Source: Nodosilinea sp. E11
GTDB taxonomy: Bacteria; Cyanobacteriota; Cyanobacteriia; Phormidesmidales; Phormidesmidaceae
Length of the DNA: 64,000 nt
Assembly: GCF_032813545.1 (NCBI RefSeq)
Contig: NZ_CP136520.1
Location: forward strand, 2,164,001 to 2,228,000
Reading direction: 5' to 3'
Shown here: positions 18,463 through 27,210 of the stretch, piece by piece
Numbering within the stretch: position 1 is the stretch's first letter
How the letters are laid out: every line of letters begins with the position of its first letter
Program-made: the position numbers and the translations under genes
Notes under the pieces: model-generated
Seen by the model: only the letters and a program-made list of their open reading frames with translations
Databases searched by the model: none
What the model was told of the DNA's origin: nothing

Positions 18463-18922
18463 CGCCAACCCTACTCCACCGTCAATTCTGATCGTCGATG
18501 ACGAACGCAATCTGCGCCGTCTGCTCACCCACGCCATGACCAGCGAAGGCTACCGGGTCGAAACCGCCAGCAACGGTGAAGCCTGCCTGGGGTTTTGTCA
18601 GCAGCACCTGCCCGACCTGATTTTGATGGATGCCATGATGCCGGAAATGGACGGCTTTACCTGCTGCGCCACCCTGGGGGCCAACTTTGGCGATCGCTGT
18701 CCACCCATTCTAATGATCACCGCTCTGGCAGATACCCCCTCGGTGGAACGGGCCTTTGCCGTCGGTGCAGTTGACTACGTGACCAAACCAATCCACTGGG
18801 CTGTGCTGCGCCAGCGGGTACAGCGCATTCTCCAGACCCATTTGCTCAACCAGGAACTGCATCAGGCGCGATCGACCATTGCCAGGCTGGAGGCGACGCT
18901 GCGGGATGGTCAACGCGGTTAG
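18455..18922 (+). CDS. Stand-alone response regulator receiver protein
   Basis: 155 residues from the ATG at 18455, which overlaps the kinase stop by 8 bp (an upstream TTG at 18440 is less likely). A single receiver: ILIVDDERNLRRLL, phosphoacceptor Asp59 in LILMDAMMPEMDGF, threonine/alanine switch LMITALAD, lysine in YVTKPIHW. A C-terminal coiled-coil tail (LLNQELHQARSTIARLEATLRD) replaces an output domain. It probably receives phosphate from the HPt of the kinase upstream and acts by protein contact. Its receiver closely resembles the receiver fused to the glycosyltransferase at 55.5 kb (shared DAMMPEM, FxCC and PILMITAL patterns). Confidence 0.88.
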   Translation: MLDANPTPPSILIVDDERNLRRLLTHAMTSEGYRVETASNGEACLGFCQQHLPDLILMDAMMPEMDGFTCCATLGANFGDRCPPILMITALADTPSVERAFAVGAVDYVTKPIHWAVLRQRVQRILQTHLLNQELHQARSTIARLEATLRDGQRG

Positions 18923-19174
18923 TAATACCAATCGTCCATATCGCCAAGACGACACCCCCAACGATGAAAATTGTAGGGTGCATCCGCGCAGCGATGCACC
19001 GTTTCAGGGTTATTTTTAGAGCAAATCCGAGTCACATAACCCCGATTCCCAAAAGGCCAAATCGTAGGGACAAACGGTTGTTTGCCCCGCTGAATCGGGG
19101 GCATTGCAGTGTGCAATGCCCCTACGGGGTATCGGGTTTTTGTGTACTCAACCTACGGATTTCAGCTTGACCTG
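18923..19174. repeat. Dispersed repeat element with three REP-like hairpins
   Basis: From 18926 the sequence matches, in inverted orientation, the element at 37345-37483: TACCAATCGTCCAT, then 23 variable bases, GATGAAAAT, the hairpin at 18973-19000 (GTAGGGTGCAT...ATGCACC), and TTTTTAGAGCAAAT. Two more hairpins follow: 19064-19088 (GTAGGGACAAAC...GTTTGCCCC) and 19098-19122 (GGGGCATTGCA/TGCAATGCCCC). The region separates the convergent receiver gene and EPS cluster and could terminate both. Confidence 0.7.
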
Positions 19175-19957
19175 TTACACATCAGCGTTGAGGTCACGGT
19201 GTGATTTAGCCTCAAGCAGCCGAATCGATAGAATCAGCTCCGCCACAATGCGCTGGAAGGCGTAGTGCCACCCCGCCCAGCCGTCTAAAATGCCGCCTTT
19301 GAGAATGAGGCAATAGACCAGGATGATGGGAGCCGAAAGCCCCGGAACGCGACGGATGCGATCGCTCCAGCCCAGCCGTTCTGACGGGTTCTCTAGCTGC
19401 TTCTGCACCTCTAGCAGAGCATAGCGATCCTGAGCCCAAAGCCAGCGGTTTAGGGGCTTGCGATCGTCGTGGAGGATCGGCTGCTGGAGGGCGGCCACGG
19501 TGCCCCAACAGTTCAGCAATTGGGTGTGGCCGTCGTCGATATAGGTGGCCTTGGCCAGGCGAAACAGGGCGGCTCGCGGCGGCAGAATTGTCCCCCGCAG
19601 GGGTTTGCCAAACACACAATACTTAAACGAAATCGTGTAGCAATCCGCTCCCCCGTGGGGGTCGAGGGTGGTTAGCTCCTCGACCAGGTCATCGCTGAGG
19701 CTGTAGTCGGCATCTAAAGACAGCGCCCAGTCGGTGGTGACCAGCGACAGGCCATAGTTCCACTGAGTGGCGTGGGTGTCGAACGGGCGCTGATAGACCT
19801 CGACTTGAGGGTAGCGGGCCAAAATATCGAGGGTTTCGTCGGTGCTAAAGCTGTCTACGACCACGATGCGATCGGCCCAGGTGAGCCGCTGAAGCGTGCG
19901 ATCGATATTGGCGGCTTCGTTGTAGGTGAGGATGACTGGCGTGATCGAGGCCAGCAT
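19175..19957 (-). CDS. Family 2 glycosyltransferase
   Basis: About 260 residues from the ATG at 19957. An in-frame start at 19996 would only add residues encoded by a tandem repeat (TPTLTPTPTPT). The GT-A fold signature is clear: ITPVILTYNEAANIDRTL, then IVVVDSFSTDETLDI, and a DxD-type ALSLDADYSLSD. The resemblance is to the LPS-core/EPS family with an HTQLLNCWG-type segment. Cytoplasmic, transferring a sugar to a lipid-linked EPS precursor; sugar unknown. Last gene of the minus-strand EPS cluster, preceded by a C-rich array and no ribosome binding site. Confidence 0.85.
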   Translation of the reverse strand: MLASITPVILTYNEAANIDRTLQRLTWADRIVVVDSFSTDETLDILARYPQVEVYQRPFDTHATQWNYGLSLVTTDWALSLDADYSLSDDLVEELTTLDPHGGADCYTISFKYCVFGKPLRGTILPPRAALFRLAKATYIDDGHTQLLNCWGTVAALQQPILHDDRKPLNRWLWAQDRYALLEVQKQLENPSERLGWSDRIRRVPGLSAPIILVYCLILKGGILDGWAGWHYAFQRIVAELILSIRLLEAKSHRDLNADV

Positions 19958-20044
19958 GGTGGGGGTGGGGGTGGGGGTGAGGGTTGGGGTGAGCATTGGG
20001 GTGAAGGGTGAAGGGGTGAGGGGTGGGGGTGAAGGGTGGGGGGG
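19958..20044. repeat. Tandem array upstream of the GT2 gene
   Basis: Purine-rich on the plus strand (GGGGGTGGGGGTG, GGGTGAAGGGTGA), C-rich on the sense strand. It touches the GT2 start codon on one side and the stop of the upstream GT4 gene on the other. Confidence 0.8.
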
Positions 20045-21289
20045 TTAGTTCAGGGGTTGGAAGGAGGGGGAGGGGAGGGGGGTGTTTTTGAGGGGGGCAG
20101 GCGATAGGGAAGCGTATTGCTCAATGAGGCGGGTGGCTTGGGTGGGCCAGCTAAATTCGGTTTCCATCAGGGTGCGACCGCGTTGGCCGGCCTGGCGGGC
20201 GGCGGTGGGCTGTTGCAAATAGTGCTGAATGGCCTGGGCTAGGGCGGGGGGCTGGGCCGGGGTGACTAGGCCGGTTTGGTGCTGTTGGATCAGGGGTGCG
20301 ATCGCCACTTCGGGCGTGGTGATCACGGGCAGACCTGCCGCCATTGCCTCTAGTAAGGCAATGCCAAGGTTCTCAGAGTAGGAGGGCAGCACAAACAGGT
20401 CGGCCCCCTGGAGGAGGGCGGTTTTTGCCTCGCCGCTGACGAAACCCACCTGGCGCACCCGCTGCCCTAGACCTGCGGCCTGAATGCGCTGGGCGATCGC
20501 GGTTTCGTAGGCTGCGTCGCCACTGCCTGCCAGCACCAGGGTGAAGGGCGCATCGCCCAGGCTGGCCAGAGCGTCGATTAGTGGCTCAAGTCCTTTTTTG
20601 GGGTGCAGCCGCGAGAGAAACAGCAGCACCTGATGGTCGGCAGGAATCTGCAACTGCTGGCGCAGGCGTTGGCGAGCATCGGCGATCAGGGCTGGGATCT
20701 GCACCCCGTGGGGCAGCACGAAATTGGGTCCAGCAAACCCAGCCTCCTGGGCCTCTTGCCGCTCCTGGGAGGTGGTGAAGTGCAGGGCGGCGCAGCCTTG
20801 CAGCAGCTTGCGGCCACCGCTTTGCAGGTAGATCTGCTTTTTGGCGCTGCCCTGTTCTAGAGACCAACGACACAGTGAGCCCAGAGGCCGCACCACGTAG
20901 GGCACTCTTCTGGCTTGGGCCATGGCCATGGCCACGGTGGTGGGGTAGTTGAAAATGGCGTGGATGTGAACCAGATCGACCTCGGCCAGGTGGTGCCACA
21001 GCCAGGGGGCTAACGCCGGAGCCACGGCAAACTCCCGCAGGGCCGCCACCTGGGACAGCACCCGTGGAAAGATGTAAACCGGCACCGATGGTCCCACCAG
21101 TTCTGGAATCGAGCCGCTGATGATGAGCTGAGCGTAGGGGGCGGTAAAGGTGCCGTCTCCGTGGTCGTTGGTGGCCGCGATCGCGACGTCAAGCCCCTGC
21201 TGGCGCTGGGCCTGCACCATTTCTAAAACGGCCTGGCTAGGCCCCCCCCGCAGGGGAGACAGCGAGGGAATCAGGTGGAGAATTCTCAT
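20045..21289 (-). CDS. Family 4 glycosyltransferase
   Basis: 414 residues with a two-domain GT-B fold. The N-terminal acceptor domain begins MRILHLIPSLSPLRGGPSQAVL. The donor-binding domain has LLFLSRLHPKKGLEPLIDAL and the GT4 stretch ADLFVLPSYSENLGIALLEAMAAGLPVI, containing the E-x7-E pair. It would add a sugar from a nucleotide donor during EPS repeat assembly. The ATG overlaps the stop of the preceding GT gene (ATGA, 4 bp). Linkage and sugar are not predictable. Confidence 0.87.
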   Translation of the reverse strand: MRILHLIPSLSPLRGGPSQAVLEMVQAQRQQGLDVAIAATNDHGDGTFTAPYAQLIISGSIPELVGPSVPVYIFPRVLSQVAALREFAVAPALAPWLWHHLAEVDLVHIHAIFNYPTTVAMAMAQARRVPYVVRPLGSLCRWSLEQGSAKKQIYLQSGGRKLLQGCAALHFTTSQERQEAQEAGFAGPNFVLPHGVQIPALIADARQRLRQQLQIPADHQVLLFLSRLHPKKGLEPLIDALASLGDAPFTLVLAGSGDAAYETAIAQRIQAAGLGQRVRQVGFVSGEAKTALLQGADLFVLPSYSENLGIALLEAMAAGLPVITTPEVAIAPLIQQHQTGLVTPAQPPALAQAIQHYLQQPTAARQAGQRGRTLMETEFSWPTQATRLIEQYASLSPAPLKNTPLPSPSFQPLN

Positions 21290-22458
21290 GGGAGTGAGGG
21301 GTGAAGGGTGGGGAGAGAGGGAACCAGCTCGGCGCTGAATTGGTTCACCAGATGCCGGGTCAACCCTCGCTGGAAGGCCTGGGGGCCAAAGGCAGCGATC
21401 GCGCTCTGCCGCAGCGCCTGGGGTTGGTAAATCAGCGGGTTGGGGTATTGGCCGGTCAGCATGACGATCAGGGTCTCGGCAATGGCATCGATCGCTTCGG
21501 GGTCGACCAGCGCTCCTAGGTCGCCGTGCTGAAGGGCATCTTGGCCACCGTCGAAACCAGCTAGAACGGGTTTGCCGCAGGCCATCGCCTCCAGGTAGAC
21601 AATGCCAAAGCCCTCTAGCTGGCTGGGCATGGCAAACACATCGCAGAGGGCGTAGTGGTCGGGCAGGTCGGTATCGGGCACAAACCCGGCCAGGGTGACG
21701 CAGTCTTGCAGGTGACGCTCGGCGATCAGCTGCTCTAGACGGGGGCGATCGTCGCCTTTGCCCACGACCAGGTAGTGCACATCGGGCAACACTCGGCGAA
21801 TGGCGGGCAGCGCAGCCAAAATTTGGTCGTAGCTATGGAACGGTTCCCCGGCGGCTAGCCGATTAACGGTGAGAATGACCGGCTGGTCGGGCCGCAGCCC
21901 GTAGCGCTGGAGCAGATGGGTTGGTTTGGCCAAGACTTGAAAGCGGTCGGCATCGAAGGTGTTTGGTAAAACGCCGAGGTTGGTAAGGCCCTGGGACTGA
22001 CGGATGCGATCGCGGGTAAACCCACTCACCGCCAAAATTTGGTCGGCCTTGGCCATGCCCCGCCGCACCGGGGGCTTCTCTACCTCCCAGGCCTCAAAGC
22101 CGTGGGCGATCGCCCAGTAGGACAGACCCGCCAGCTGCTTGAGGGCCTGGGCTACGGGCGTAAAGTTGACGTGGGTGGTGATGATCAAGTCGGGGCGATC
22201 GGCTAGGGCGGCCTGAAAGGTCTGAGCCGCAAAGGCGGCAGTTCGCAGACGGGGATGGAAATTGCCGGTGGTGTGGTAGCTGATTTGGGGCGAGGCGGCG
22301 GGCGGCAGGGTCGCCGAGCGATCGTGCAGGGTAAAGACGCGAATGCGGGCGGTGGGGAGAACGGCCTGCAAACCTTCCAGTAGAAAACCAGAGTAGGTTT
22401 GGATACCGCCTTTGAAATCGAAGAGGCCGGGGGTCCAGAGGTGGAGGGTGGGTGGCAT
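21286..22458 (-). CDS. Family 4 glycosyltransferase
   Basis: 390 residues from the ATG at 22458. The frame stays open 71 codons further upstream, but that stretch is only translated tandem repeat (HPSPLHPSTLHPSP...) and is not credible. GT-B fold: LWTPGLFDFKGGIQTYSGFLLEGL at the N-terminus, TVNRLAAGEPFHSYDQIL, then ALCDVFAMPSQLEGFGIVYLEAMACGKPVL with the E-x7-E pair. The C-terminal tail is repeat-encoded. A 4-bp overlap with the next gene indicates an operon. Confidence 0.86.
   Translation of the reverse strand: MPPTLHLWTPGLFDFKGGIQTYSGFLLEGLQAVLPTARIRVFTLHDRSATLPPAASPQISYHTTGNFHPRLRTAAFAAQTFQAALADRPDLIITTHVNFTPVAQALKQLAGLSYWAIAHGFEAWEVEKPPVRRGMAKADQILAVSGFTRDRIRQSQGLTNLGVLPNTFDADRFQVLAKPTHLLQRYGLRPDQPVILTVNRLAAGEPFHSYDQILAALPAIRRVLPDVHYLVVGKGDDRPRLEQLIAERHLQDCVTLAGFVPDTDLPDHYALCDVFAMPSQLEGFGIVYLEAMACGKPVLAGFDGGQDALQHGDLGALVDPEAIDAIAETLIVMLTGQYPNPLIYQPQALRQSAIAAFGPQAFQRGLTRHLVNQFSAELVPSLPTLHPSLP
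21290..21320. repeat. Short tandem array overlapping a coding end
   Basis: A small GGGTGAAGGGTG array lies immediately before the ATG at 21289. It is translated as the C-terminus (SLPTLHPSLP) of the upstream glycosyltransferase, so the same repeat family is part of a coding sequence here. Confidence 0.6.
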
Positions 22459-22568
22459 GGGGGTGAGGGGTGGAGGGGTGGAGGGGTGGAGGGGTGAAGG
22501 GTGAAGGGTGGAGGGGTGGAGGGGTGAAGGGTGAAGGGTGGAGGGTGAAGGGTGGAGGGGTGAAGGGG
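22459..22568. repeat. Tandem array (GGGGTGGA / GGGTGAA units)
   Basis: About 110 bp of 7-8-mers filling the whole gap between the WecA-type gene stop and the GT4 start codon. C-rich on the sense strand. One of the longest arrays of this family in the window. Confidence 0.85.
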
Positions 22569-23615
22569 TTATTGGGTGAGGGTGGGTAGGCTCATGGCTG
22601 GGGTCGCTGTGGGGAGCCAGAGAGAGCGCATGGTGAGGCTGAAGAGGGCTAGGTCGGCACTGAGCAACCACCAGCCGAGGGGGCTGTGCAGGAGCAGCAG
22701 GGCACTCAGGCCCGACAGCAGGGTGAGGCTATAGATAGACCAGACCACCGTGGCTTTAGGAAAATTGGCGTGCATGAGCCGGTGGTGGATGTGGCGCTGG
22801 TCGGGGAAAAAGGGTGACTTGCGATCGCTCAGCCGCGCCCCAATCACCAGAGTCATATCCAGGACAGGAATCAGCAGCACCAGAAAAGGAAGCAGCGCTG
22901 TGGTGATGGAACCGTCGTGGGGCAGACCGACTAGGGCGATCGCCGCCAGAGCAAATCCCAAAAAGTAGGAGCCGCCATCCCCCATGAAGATGCGAGCTGG
23001 AGCGGCGTTGTAGCGGAGAAATCCTAGGGTGGCTCCAGCTAGACCCAGGGCCATACCGGCGATCGCGGGCTGGGTGGGCCAGGCCAAGGCGGCTAAGACG
23101 ACGGCGGCGACTGTAGCGGTACCGGCGGCTAACCCATCCATACCGTCTAGCCAGTTGATGGCGTTGGCCATACCCGCCAACCACAGAAAGGTCACCAGCA
23201 GGCTCAGCCAGGCGGGCAGGGCAGCGGTCAGACCGGGCAGCGGCAGGGCATCGAGCCGAATCCCCAGGTGCCACACTCCGGCAGAAAGCAGGGCCTGTAT
23301 ACCCAGTCGGGCAAAGGGCGATAGATCAAATAAATCATCCATTAGGCCAGTGGCAAAAAAGCCAATGCCGCCCAATAAAAGGGCTAGAAAAATAGAGCTT
23401 TCGGCGGCGGTCGCCATGAGCTGATCGGTTAAAATCCAGCTCGTAAAAGTACCAATAAAAATGCCTACACCGCCAATGCGAACAATGGGCTGACGATGAA
23501 TTTTGCGGGCGTTAGGTTGATCGATATAGCCAAATTTGAAACCGATCTTTTGCACCAGTGGAGTCAGCCCCACTACCGTTAGGGCCGCAGCCCCAGGAAC
23601 TATCCATGGAAACAT
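22569..23615 (-). CDS. Undecaprenyl-phosphate sugar-1-phosphate transferase (WecA/MraY family)
   Basis: 348 residues, about ten to eleven membrane helices. Polyprenyl-phosphate N-acetylhexosamine-1-phosphate transferase motifs are present: the Asp pair in LMDDLFD (93-94), NAINWLDGMDGLAAG (151-165), FMGDGGSYFLG (210-220) and the His motif HIHHRLM (275-281), which points to the WecA rather than the MraY side of the family. It would start glycan assembly by loading a GlcNAc-1-P-type sugar onto undecaprenyl phosphate at the inner face of the cytoplasmic membrane. It lies in the middle of the glycosyltransferase cluster, fitting an initiating role. Confidence 0.88.
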   Translation of the reverse strand: MFPWIVPGAAALTVVGLTPLVQKIGFKFGYIDQPNARKIHRQPIVRIGGVGIFIGTFTSWILTDQLMATAAESSIFLALLLGGIGFFATGLMDDLFDLSPFARLGIQALLSAGVWHLGIRLDALPLPGLTAALPAWLSLLVTFLWLAGMANAINWLDGMDGLAAGTATVAAVVLAALAWPTQPAIAGMALGLAGATLGFLRYNAAPARIFMGDGGSYFLGFALAAIALVGLPHDGSITTALLPFLVLLIPVLDMTLVIGARLSDRKSPFFPDQRHIHHRLMHANFPKATVVWSIYSLTLLSGLSALLLLHSPLGWWLLSADLALFSLTMRSLWLPTATPAMSLPTLTQ

Positions 23616-23879
23616 GAGTCTTATCTCGTGAGGAGTTTGGATAGTTCTCAGTTTCGAGGGACGGAGTCTGCGATCGCGTCGAGGATAGTTTTTTTAGATG
23701 TACGACTTTGCTGCGATCGGGGCTAATATCGTATACATTGGTTTGCGCTAGTATTCAACCAAAATAATTGCGACAAGCTCTAATGGTTGGGGTTCACGGT
23801 GTACGGCTCACGGCAGACCTAAAACCGTACACCCGCACGAACCTGTTACTTCTGGTTTAACAAATTACTAGCCAGGGCT

Positions 23880-25094
23880 TTAGTAAACAGAAATTAGCTG
23901 TTGCAATTCACGTTGCCAACCGTTATTTTGAGCCGCCAAAGCCCTCCACAACCCGCTGGCAGCCGCGCCATAGCTGTAGTGCTGAATATGGTGTTGGCCG
24001 GCCTTTCCCCAGCGTTGTAGTGGTTGGGAAGAGTCACTAAAGGCTTGCTTCAGGCAGTTCGTTAGCGCATCGACATCGCCCGCAGGAAAGACCAGTCCCG
24101 TTTCGCCGGGTTTAACCAAGTCAGCGGCACAGCCCACCTGATCGCTAACGATTACCGGCGTGCCAAGGCACATCGCTTCGTTAATCGCCAAGCCCCAGGT
24201 TTCACCCGAACCATAGCTCGGCAATACCAGCACATCGCCAGCGGCGTAGGTGCGAGGCATCTGACTCTGGTTCTGAAATGGGGCAAAATAGATGTGGGCA
24301 TGGCCCGAGGCCTGGGCCTGCTGTCTAACGGCCTCTTCTAAACTGCCAGAGCCGACAAACAATAGCGAAACCTTGGGTAAATCGGCCCGTAAAAAGGCTT
24401 GCAGCAGGTCAAGCGGTCGCTTTTTAGGAATCAGTTTTCCGGCGAATAAAATCACCTGATGATCTGCCGGGATACCGAGATCTCGTTTCCACTCAGCGGC
24501 CTCGCGATCGGCAGCGGGGGCCTGAGCCATAAACCGATGGTTGTCGATCGCATGGGGTGAGAAAAACAATCGCTCATCGGCCACCCCGTGATAGCGAAAA
24601 TACTCGCGGTTGGCCTGACCCACATACAAGCAGGCATCAAAGCGCTGATAGAGCTGCGTAATCCACTGGCGTTTGAGGGCCGCTTTCACCCCTACTTCTG
24701 GTACCAACCGATGGGAATCTCCCCGAAACAGCAATGGGGTATCGCGCCAGCTCCACAAAAATCGGTAGAGGCTGGCGTAGTTGTAGTTCATCAACAACAC
24801 CGCATCGGGTTGAAATGATTGCACCTGGGCCATCAACGTCGGATTTTGCAAACCCCAAAAATGGCTGGTGCCCGGTCGTTGGCTGGTGTTGGACACAAAC
24901 TCATGGTCGTACCCCTCCAGCAAAGGAATATCCCACTGAATCGCCTGATTAAACTGACGATCAGCCTGCTGGGTAATGCCAAAATCCCACAGATAAAACA
25001 CCCGCAAGGTTAGATCAGTGGTAGCGCTTAAATGTTGAAACCAAGGAGCGTAGTACTGAATGGGATGGGACGTAATAATGGCGAGGCGCAGCAT
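23880..25094 (-). CDS. Family 4 glycosyltransferase
   Basis: 404 residues. Opens MLRLAIITSHPIQYYAPWF. The donor domain contains ILFAGKLIPKKRPLDLLQAFL and a GT4 segment AAGDVLVLPSYGSGETWGLAINEAMCLGTPVIVSD with the E-x7-E pattern. It has a proper ribosome binding site (AGAGGAAAA before the ATG), in contrast to the array-led genes nearby. Flanked by repeat-bearing spacers of 264 and 279 bp, so it may have its own promoter. Confidence 0.87.
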   Translation of the reverse strand: MLRLAIITSHPIQYYAPWFQHLSATTDLTLRVFYLWDFGITQQADRQFNQAIQWDIPLLEGYDHEFVSNTSQRPGTSHFWGLQNPTLMAQVQSFQPDAVLLMNYNYASLYRFLWSWRDTPLLFRGDSHRLVPEVGVKAALKRQWITQLYQRFDACLYVGQANREYFRYHGVADERLFFSPHAIDNHRFMAQAPAADREAAEWKRDLGIPADHQVILFAGKLIPKKRPLDLLQAFLRADLPKVSLLFVGSGSLEEAVRQQAQASGHAHIYFAPFQNQSQMPRTYAAGDVLVLPSYGSGETWGLAINEAMCLGTPVIVSDQVGCAADLVKPGETGLVFPAGDVDALTNCLKQAFSDSSQPLQRWGKAGQHHIQHYSYGAAASGLWRALAAQNNGWQRELQQLISVY

Positions 25095-25373
25095 GGTTTT
25101 CCTCTAATTTAGGGAATTTAACTTTTGCAAATCGTTAGAAGCACGAGCCCCGTTCAACCGTAGGGTGCATTAGCGAAGCAATGCACCGCAAAAGGGCCTT
25201 TAAAAACTATTACCTAGGTGAACATAATTAAATGCTGTCATCCCGACCAAAGGGAGGAATCTCTGGACTCTACCAACGACCGAGATGCCTCGACTTCGCT
25301 TCGCTTCGTTACTCCGTTGAAGTCGCTGCGCAGCATAACAGAACTCCTTATTATTAATGCTGATCTACTCAAG
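25095..25373. repeat. Intergenic spacer with REP-like hairpin and a second repeat
   Basis: Contains the hairpin at 25160-25187 (GTAGGGTGCATT...AATGCACC), the same family as 2052, 18973 and 37409. From about 25236 there is a different repeat-like segment (TCATCCCGACCAAAGGGAG, then short direct repeats CTTCGCTTCGCTTCG). No gene. Confidence 0.65.
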
Positions 25374-26894
25374 TCAGTTCGTCGATCGCTCCGGAGATAA
25401 CGTATGTTTGGGCTGTACGAGATAGGGATAAGACTGTCCATCAAAAGGTGATTTTTCGTACCTGCCGCTTACAGTCTTAGGCCGATAAATTTTCATAAAT
25501 GCGTACTTAATGCCGACAATGGGCACCGACGATTGAAACAGCGTGGCAGCATAGACTCCGGCGGTCCATTCTGTAGAAGCCAGGGCCAGACTCATGATCA
25601 AGACACAAAACATCATACGGGCCGAGAAGGGGGGCGTACCGATCGCAGCCAGGGTGATCGTGCCGTAAAAGGCACCCATAATTCCTCCAATTAAAATGCA
25701 GCCGAAGTAGCCAAAATTGGCGTAGGCCTCGGGCAATAATCCCCAGGCGATGGTAGTTTTCCAGGTTTGCTCGTAGGTTTGTCGCCGCACGTGTACATTT
25801 AGCATGTGGGTGCCCTCATGACTGCGCAACTTGTTAGGGTTAAGAATCCTCGGTACGATTAGACCGGGGATGATGGCATAGGTTTTGCCCTCCAAGTAGG
25901 GATAAGGTTCTGGAATTTTGGCCTGGGCCATCATCAGCATGTGAATGACGCTCGATCGCTCCACAAAAGACTCTTTTTCTTCTACCTTTTCCCATCGTTC
26001 AGGCACGTGGTTTTTATTTTTCTCAGCGTAGCCCTGCCACTCTTTGAACCAGGCCGGATATTGCCAGGGCTGCACGTAATGGGGAGTTTCGCCTTCCCAA
26101 TATTTGTGGCGCATTTCGTGTTTGCCGTGGTGCAGGGGCAGCAGCAGAAAAATTCCCATCAGTAGACCCACAATGGGTAACCGTCTACCCCCAATTACAA
26201 ACGCCATAATCGACAGCAGAAACAGCGTTAGCGATGTTTTTAGAATCAGTCCGGCAGCGGCAGTCACGATATTGGCTACCAGCGCCCAAAAAAAGATGTA
26301 CTGCTTCGGGCGCGGCATAGAGTTTTGCCCAGCCCGATAGGCCAACACAAAAATTCCCAAAAAACTCAGCCCCAGAATGATGCCCCGCACGATGGTAAAT
26401 AGCTTGTCGGGAATGCCGCTCCAGCCCCCCACCACGTACATATTTAAAAATGCCCCCGCCGCCACCATAGAAATGAATACGTTGTCGGCGGTGGCGGTTT
26501 TGAGGGCACGAAAGGGCTTTTCAACCGTTTTCGGAGTTCTAACAATTTGTAGCCAGATAACGGTGCCGCTAGCTAAAAACAGCACGGTCGACAGCGCTCC
26601 CCGCAGATGGGCCTCTGGGCTGTAAGACAACACGTTGGGGTTGGCACTCAGCAGCGGCAGGCAAAAGGTCCATAGATAGGTCAGCGAAAAAAACGGAAAC
26701 ACAGGCAGCCCCTGCACCTGCCCCGCACACCACAAATACACCGGATACATGCTGGCCACCCCAATCAGCAGAGCACCGATCGCAGTCGGCTGGGGCGCAC
26801 TACGCAGACTGTCTAGGTTAGAAAACAGCAGCGCCGCCATTCCGGCCCAAAACAGGAGGGTCATGGCTTCGGATTTTTGGCCAGGGGGAGACAT
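25374..26894 (-). CDS. Wzy-like polysaccharide polymerase (membrane protein)
   Basis: About 506 residues from the ATG at 26894. The open frame extends 93 codons further up, but only through translated repeats. About ten to twelve hydrophobic segments are visible, with one large hydrophilic loop (roughly 300-410: HHGKHEMRHKYWEGETPHYV...WEKVEEKESFVERSSV) and a later conserved-looking stretch (LRSHEGTHMLNVHVRRQTYEQTWKTTIAWGLLPEAYANFG). This topology and the EPS context fit an O-antigen/EPS polymerase that joins lipid-linked repeat units in the periplasm. The family is poorly conserved, so the call rests on topology and neighbourhood. Confidence 0.7.
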   Translation of the reverse strand: MSPPGQKSEAMTLLFWAGMAALLFSNLDSLRSAPQPTAIGALLIGVASMYPVYLWCAGQVQGLPVFPFFSLTYLWTFCLPLLSANPNVLSYSPEAHLRGALSTVLFLASGTVIWLQIVRTPKTVEKPFRALKTATADNVFISMVAAGAFLNMYVVGGWSGIPDKLFTIVRGIILGLSFLGIFVLAYRAGQNSMPRPKQYIFFWALVANIVTAAAGLILKTSLTLFLLSIMAFVIGGRRLPIVGLLMGIFLLLPLHHGKHEMRHKYWEGETPHYVQPWQYPAWFKEWQGYAEKNKNHVPERWEKVEEKESFVERSSVIHMLMMAQAKIPEPYPYLEGKTYAIIPGLIVPRILNPNKLRSHEGTHMLNVHVRRQTYEQTWKTTIAWGLLPEAYANFGYFGCILIGGIMGAFYGTITLAAIGTPPFSARMMFCVLIMSLALASTEWTAGVYAATLFQSSVPIVGIKYAFMKIYRPKTVSGRYEKSPFDGQSYPYLVQPKHTLSPERSTN

Positions 26895-26992
26895 GGGGGT
26901 GAGGGGGTGAGGGGGTGAGGGGGTGAGGGGGTGGATGGGTGGATGGGTGGATGGGTGAAGGGGTGAAGGGGTGAAGGGGGGAAGGGGGGCCT
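26895..26992. repeat. Tandem array of three successive 8-mer types
   Basis: Reading the plus strand, four GGGGGTGA-type units are followed by GGATGGGT units and then GAAGGGGT units. The array touches the start codon of the Wzy-like gene. The blockwise change of unit suggests successive slippage expansions. Confidence 0.85.
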
Positions 26993-27009
26993 GAGTCGAG
27001 CCGTAGAGC

Positions 27010-27175
27010 CGTAGGGTGGGCACTGCCCACCAAACCTCAGGTGAGCGACATTCCAATTGGCCCAGCCGCTGTAGAGTGGCAGTGCCCACCACTGGAGAAA
27101 CTGCTTTCTGGAATTTACCTAAAGTGGGCACTGCCCAACAAACCTCAGGTGAGCGACATTCCAATTGGCCCATTC
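27010..27175. repeat. Duplicated ~48-bp repeat with TGGGCA hairpins
   Basis: Two near-identical direct copies (27016-27063 and 27125-27172) read GTGGGCACTGCCCA...CAAACCTCAGGTGAGCG...CATTCCAATTGGCCCA, with one visible difference in the hairpin arm. Between them lies a third hairpin (27071-27090, GTAGAGTGGCAGTGCCCACC). The set is related to the element at 53845-53870. It lies between a glycosyltransferase stop and the Wzy-like gene's array. Confidence 0.8.
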
Positions 27176-27210
27176 CTCTTTAAAAGGCTTTGGCTACGGG
27201 CCAAAGCGGT

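Noticed and set aside
22459-22671. N-terminal extension of the GT4 gene (His/Pro/Ser/Thr-rich 71 residues)
   Set aside because: It is a translation of the tandem array and the upstream gene's end. The same kind of extension appears on the unrelated genes starting at 19957, 26894 and 29701, so the later ATGs are the real starts.
26895-26992. CRISPR-like tandem repeats
   Set aside because: Units are 7-8 bp and directly contiguous without spacers; no cas genes are present. They are short tandem repeats, as are the arrays at 22459, 29702 and 41017.
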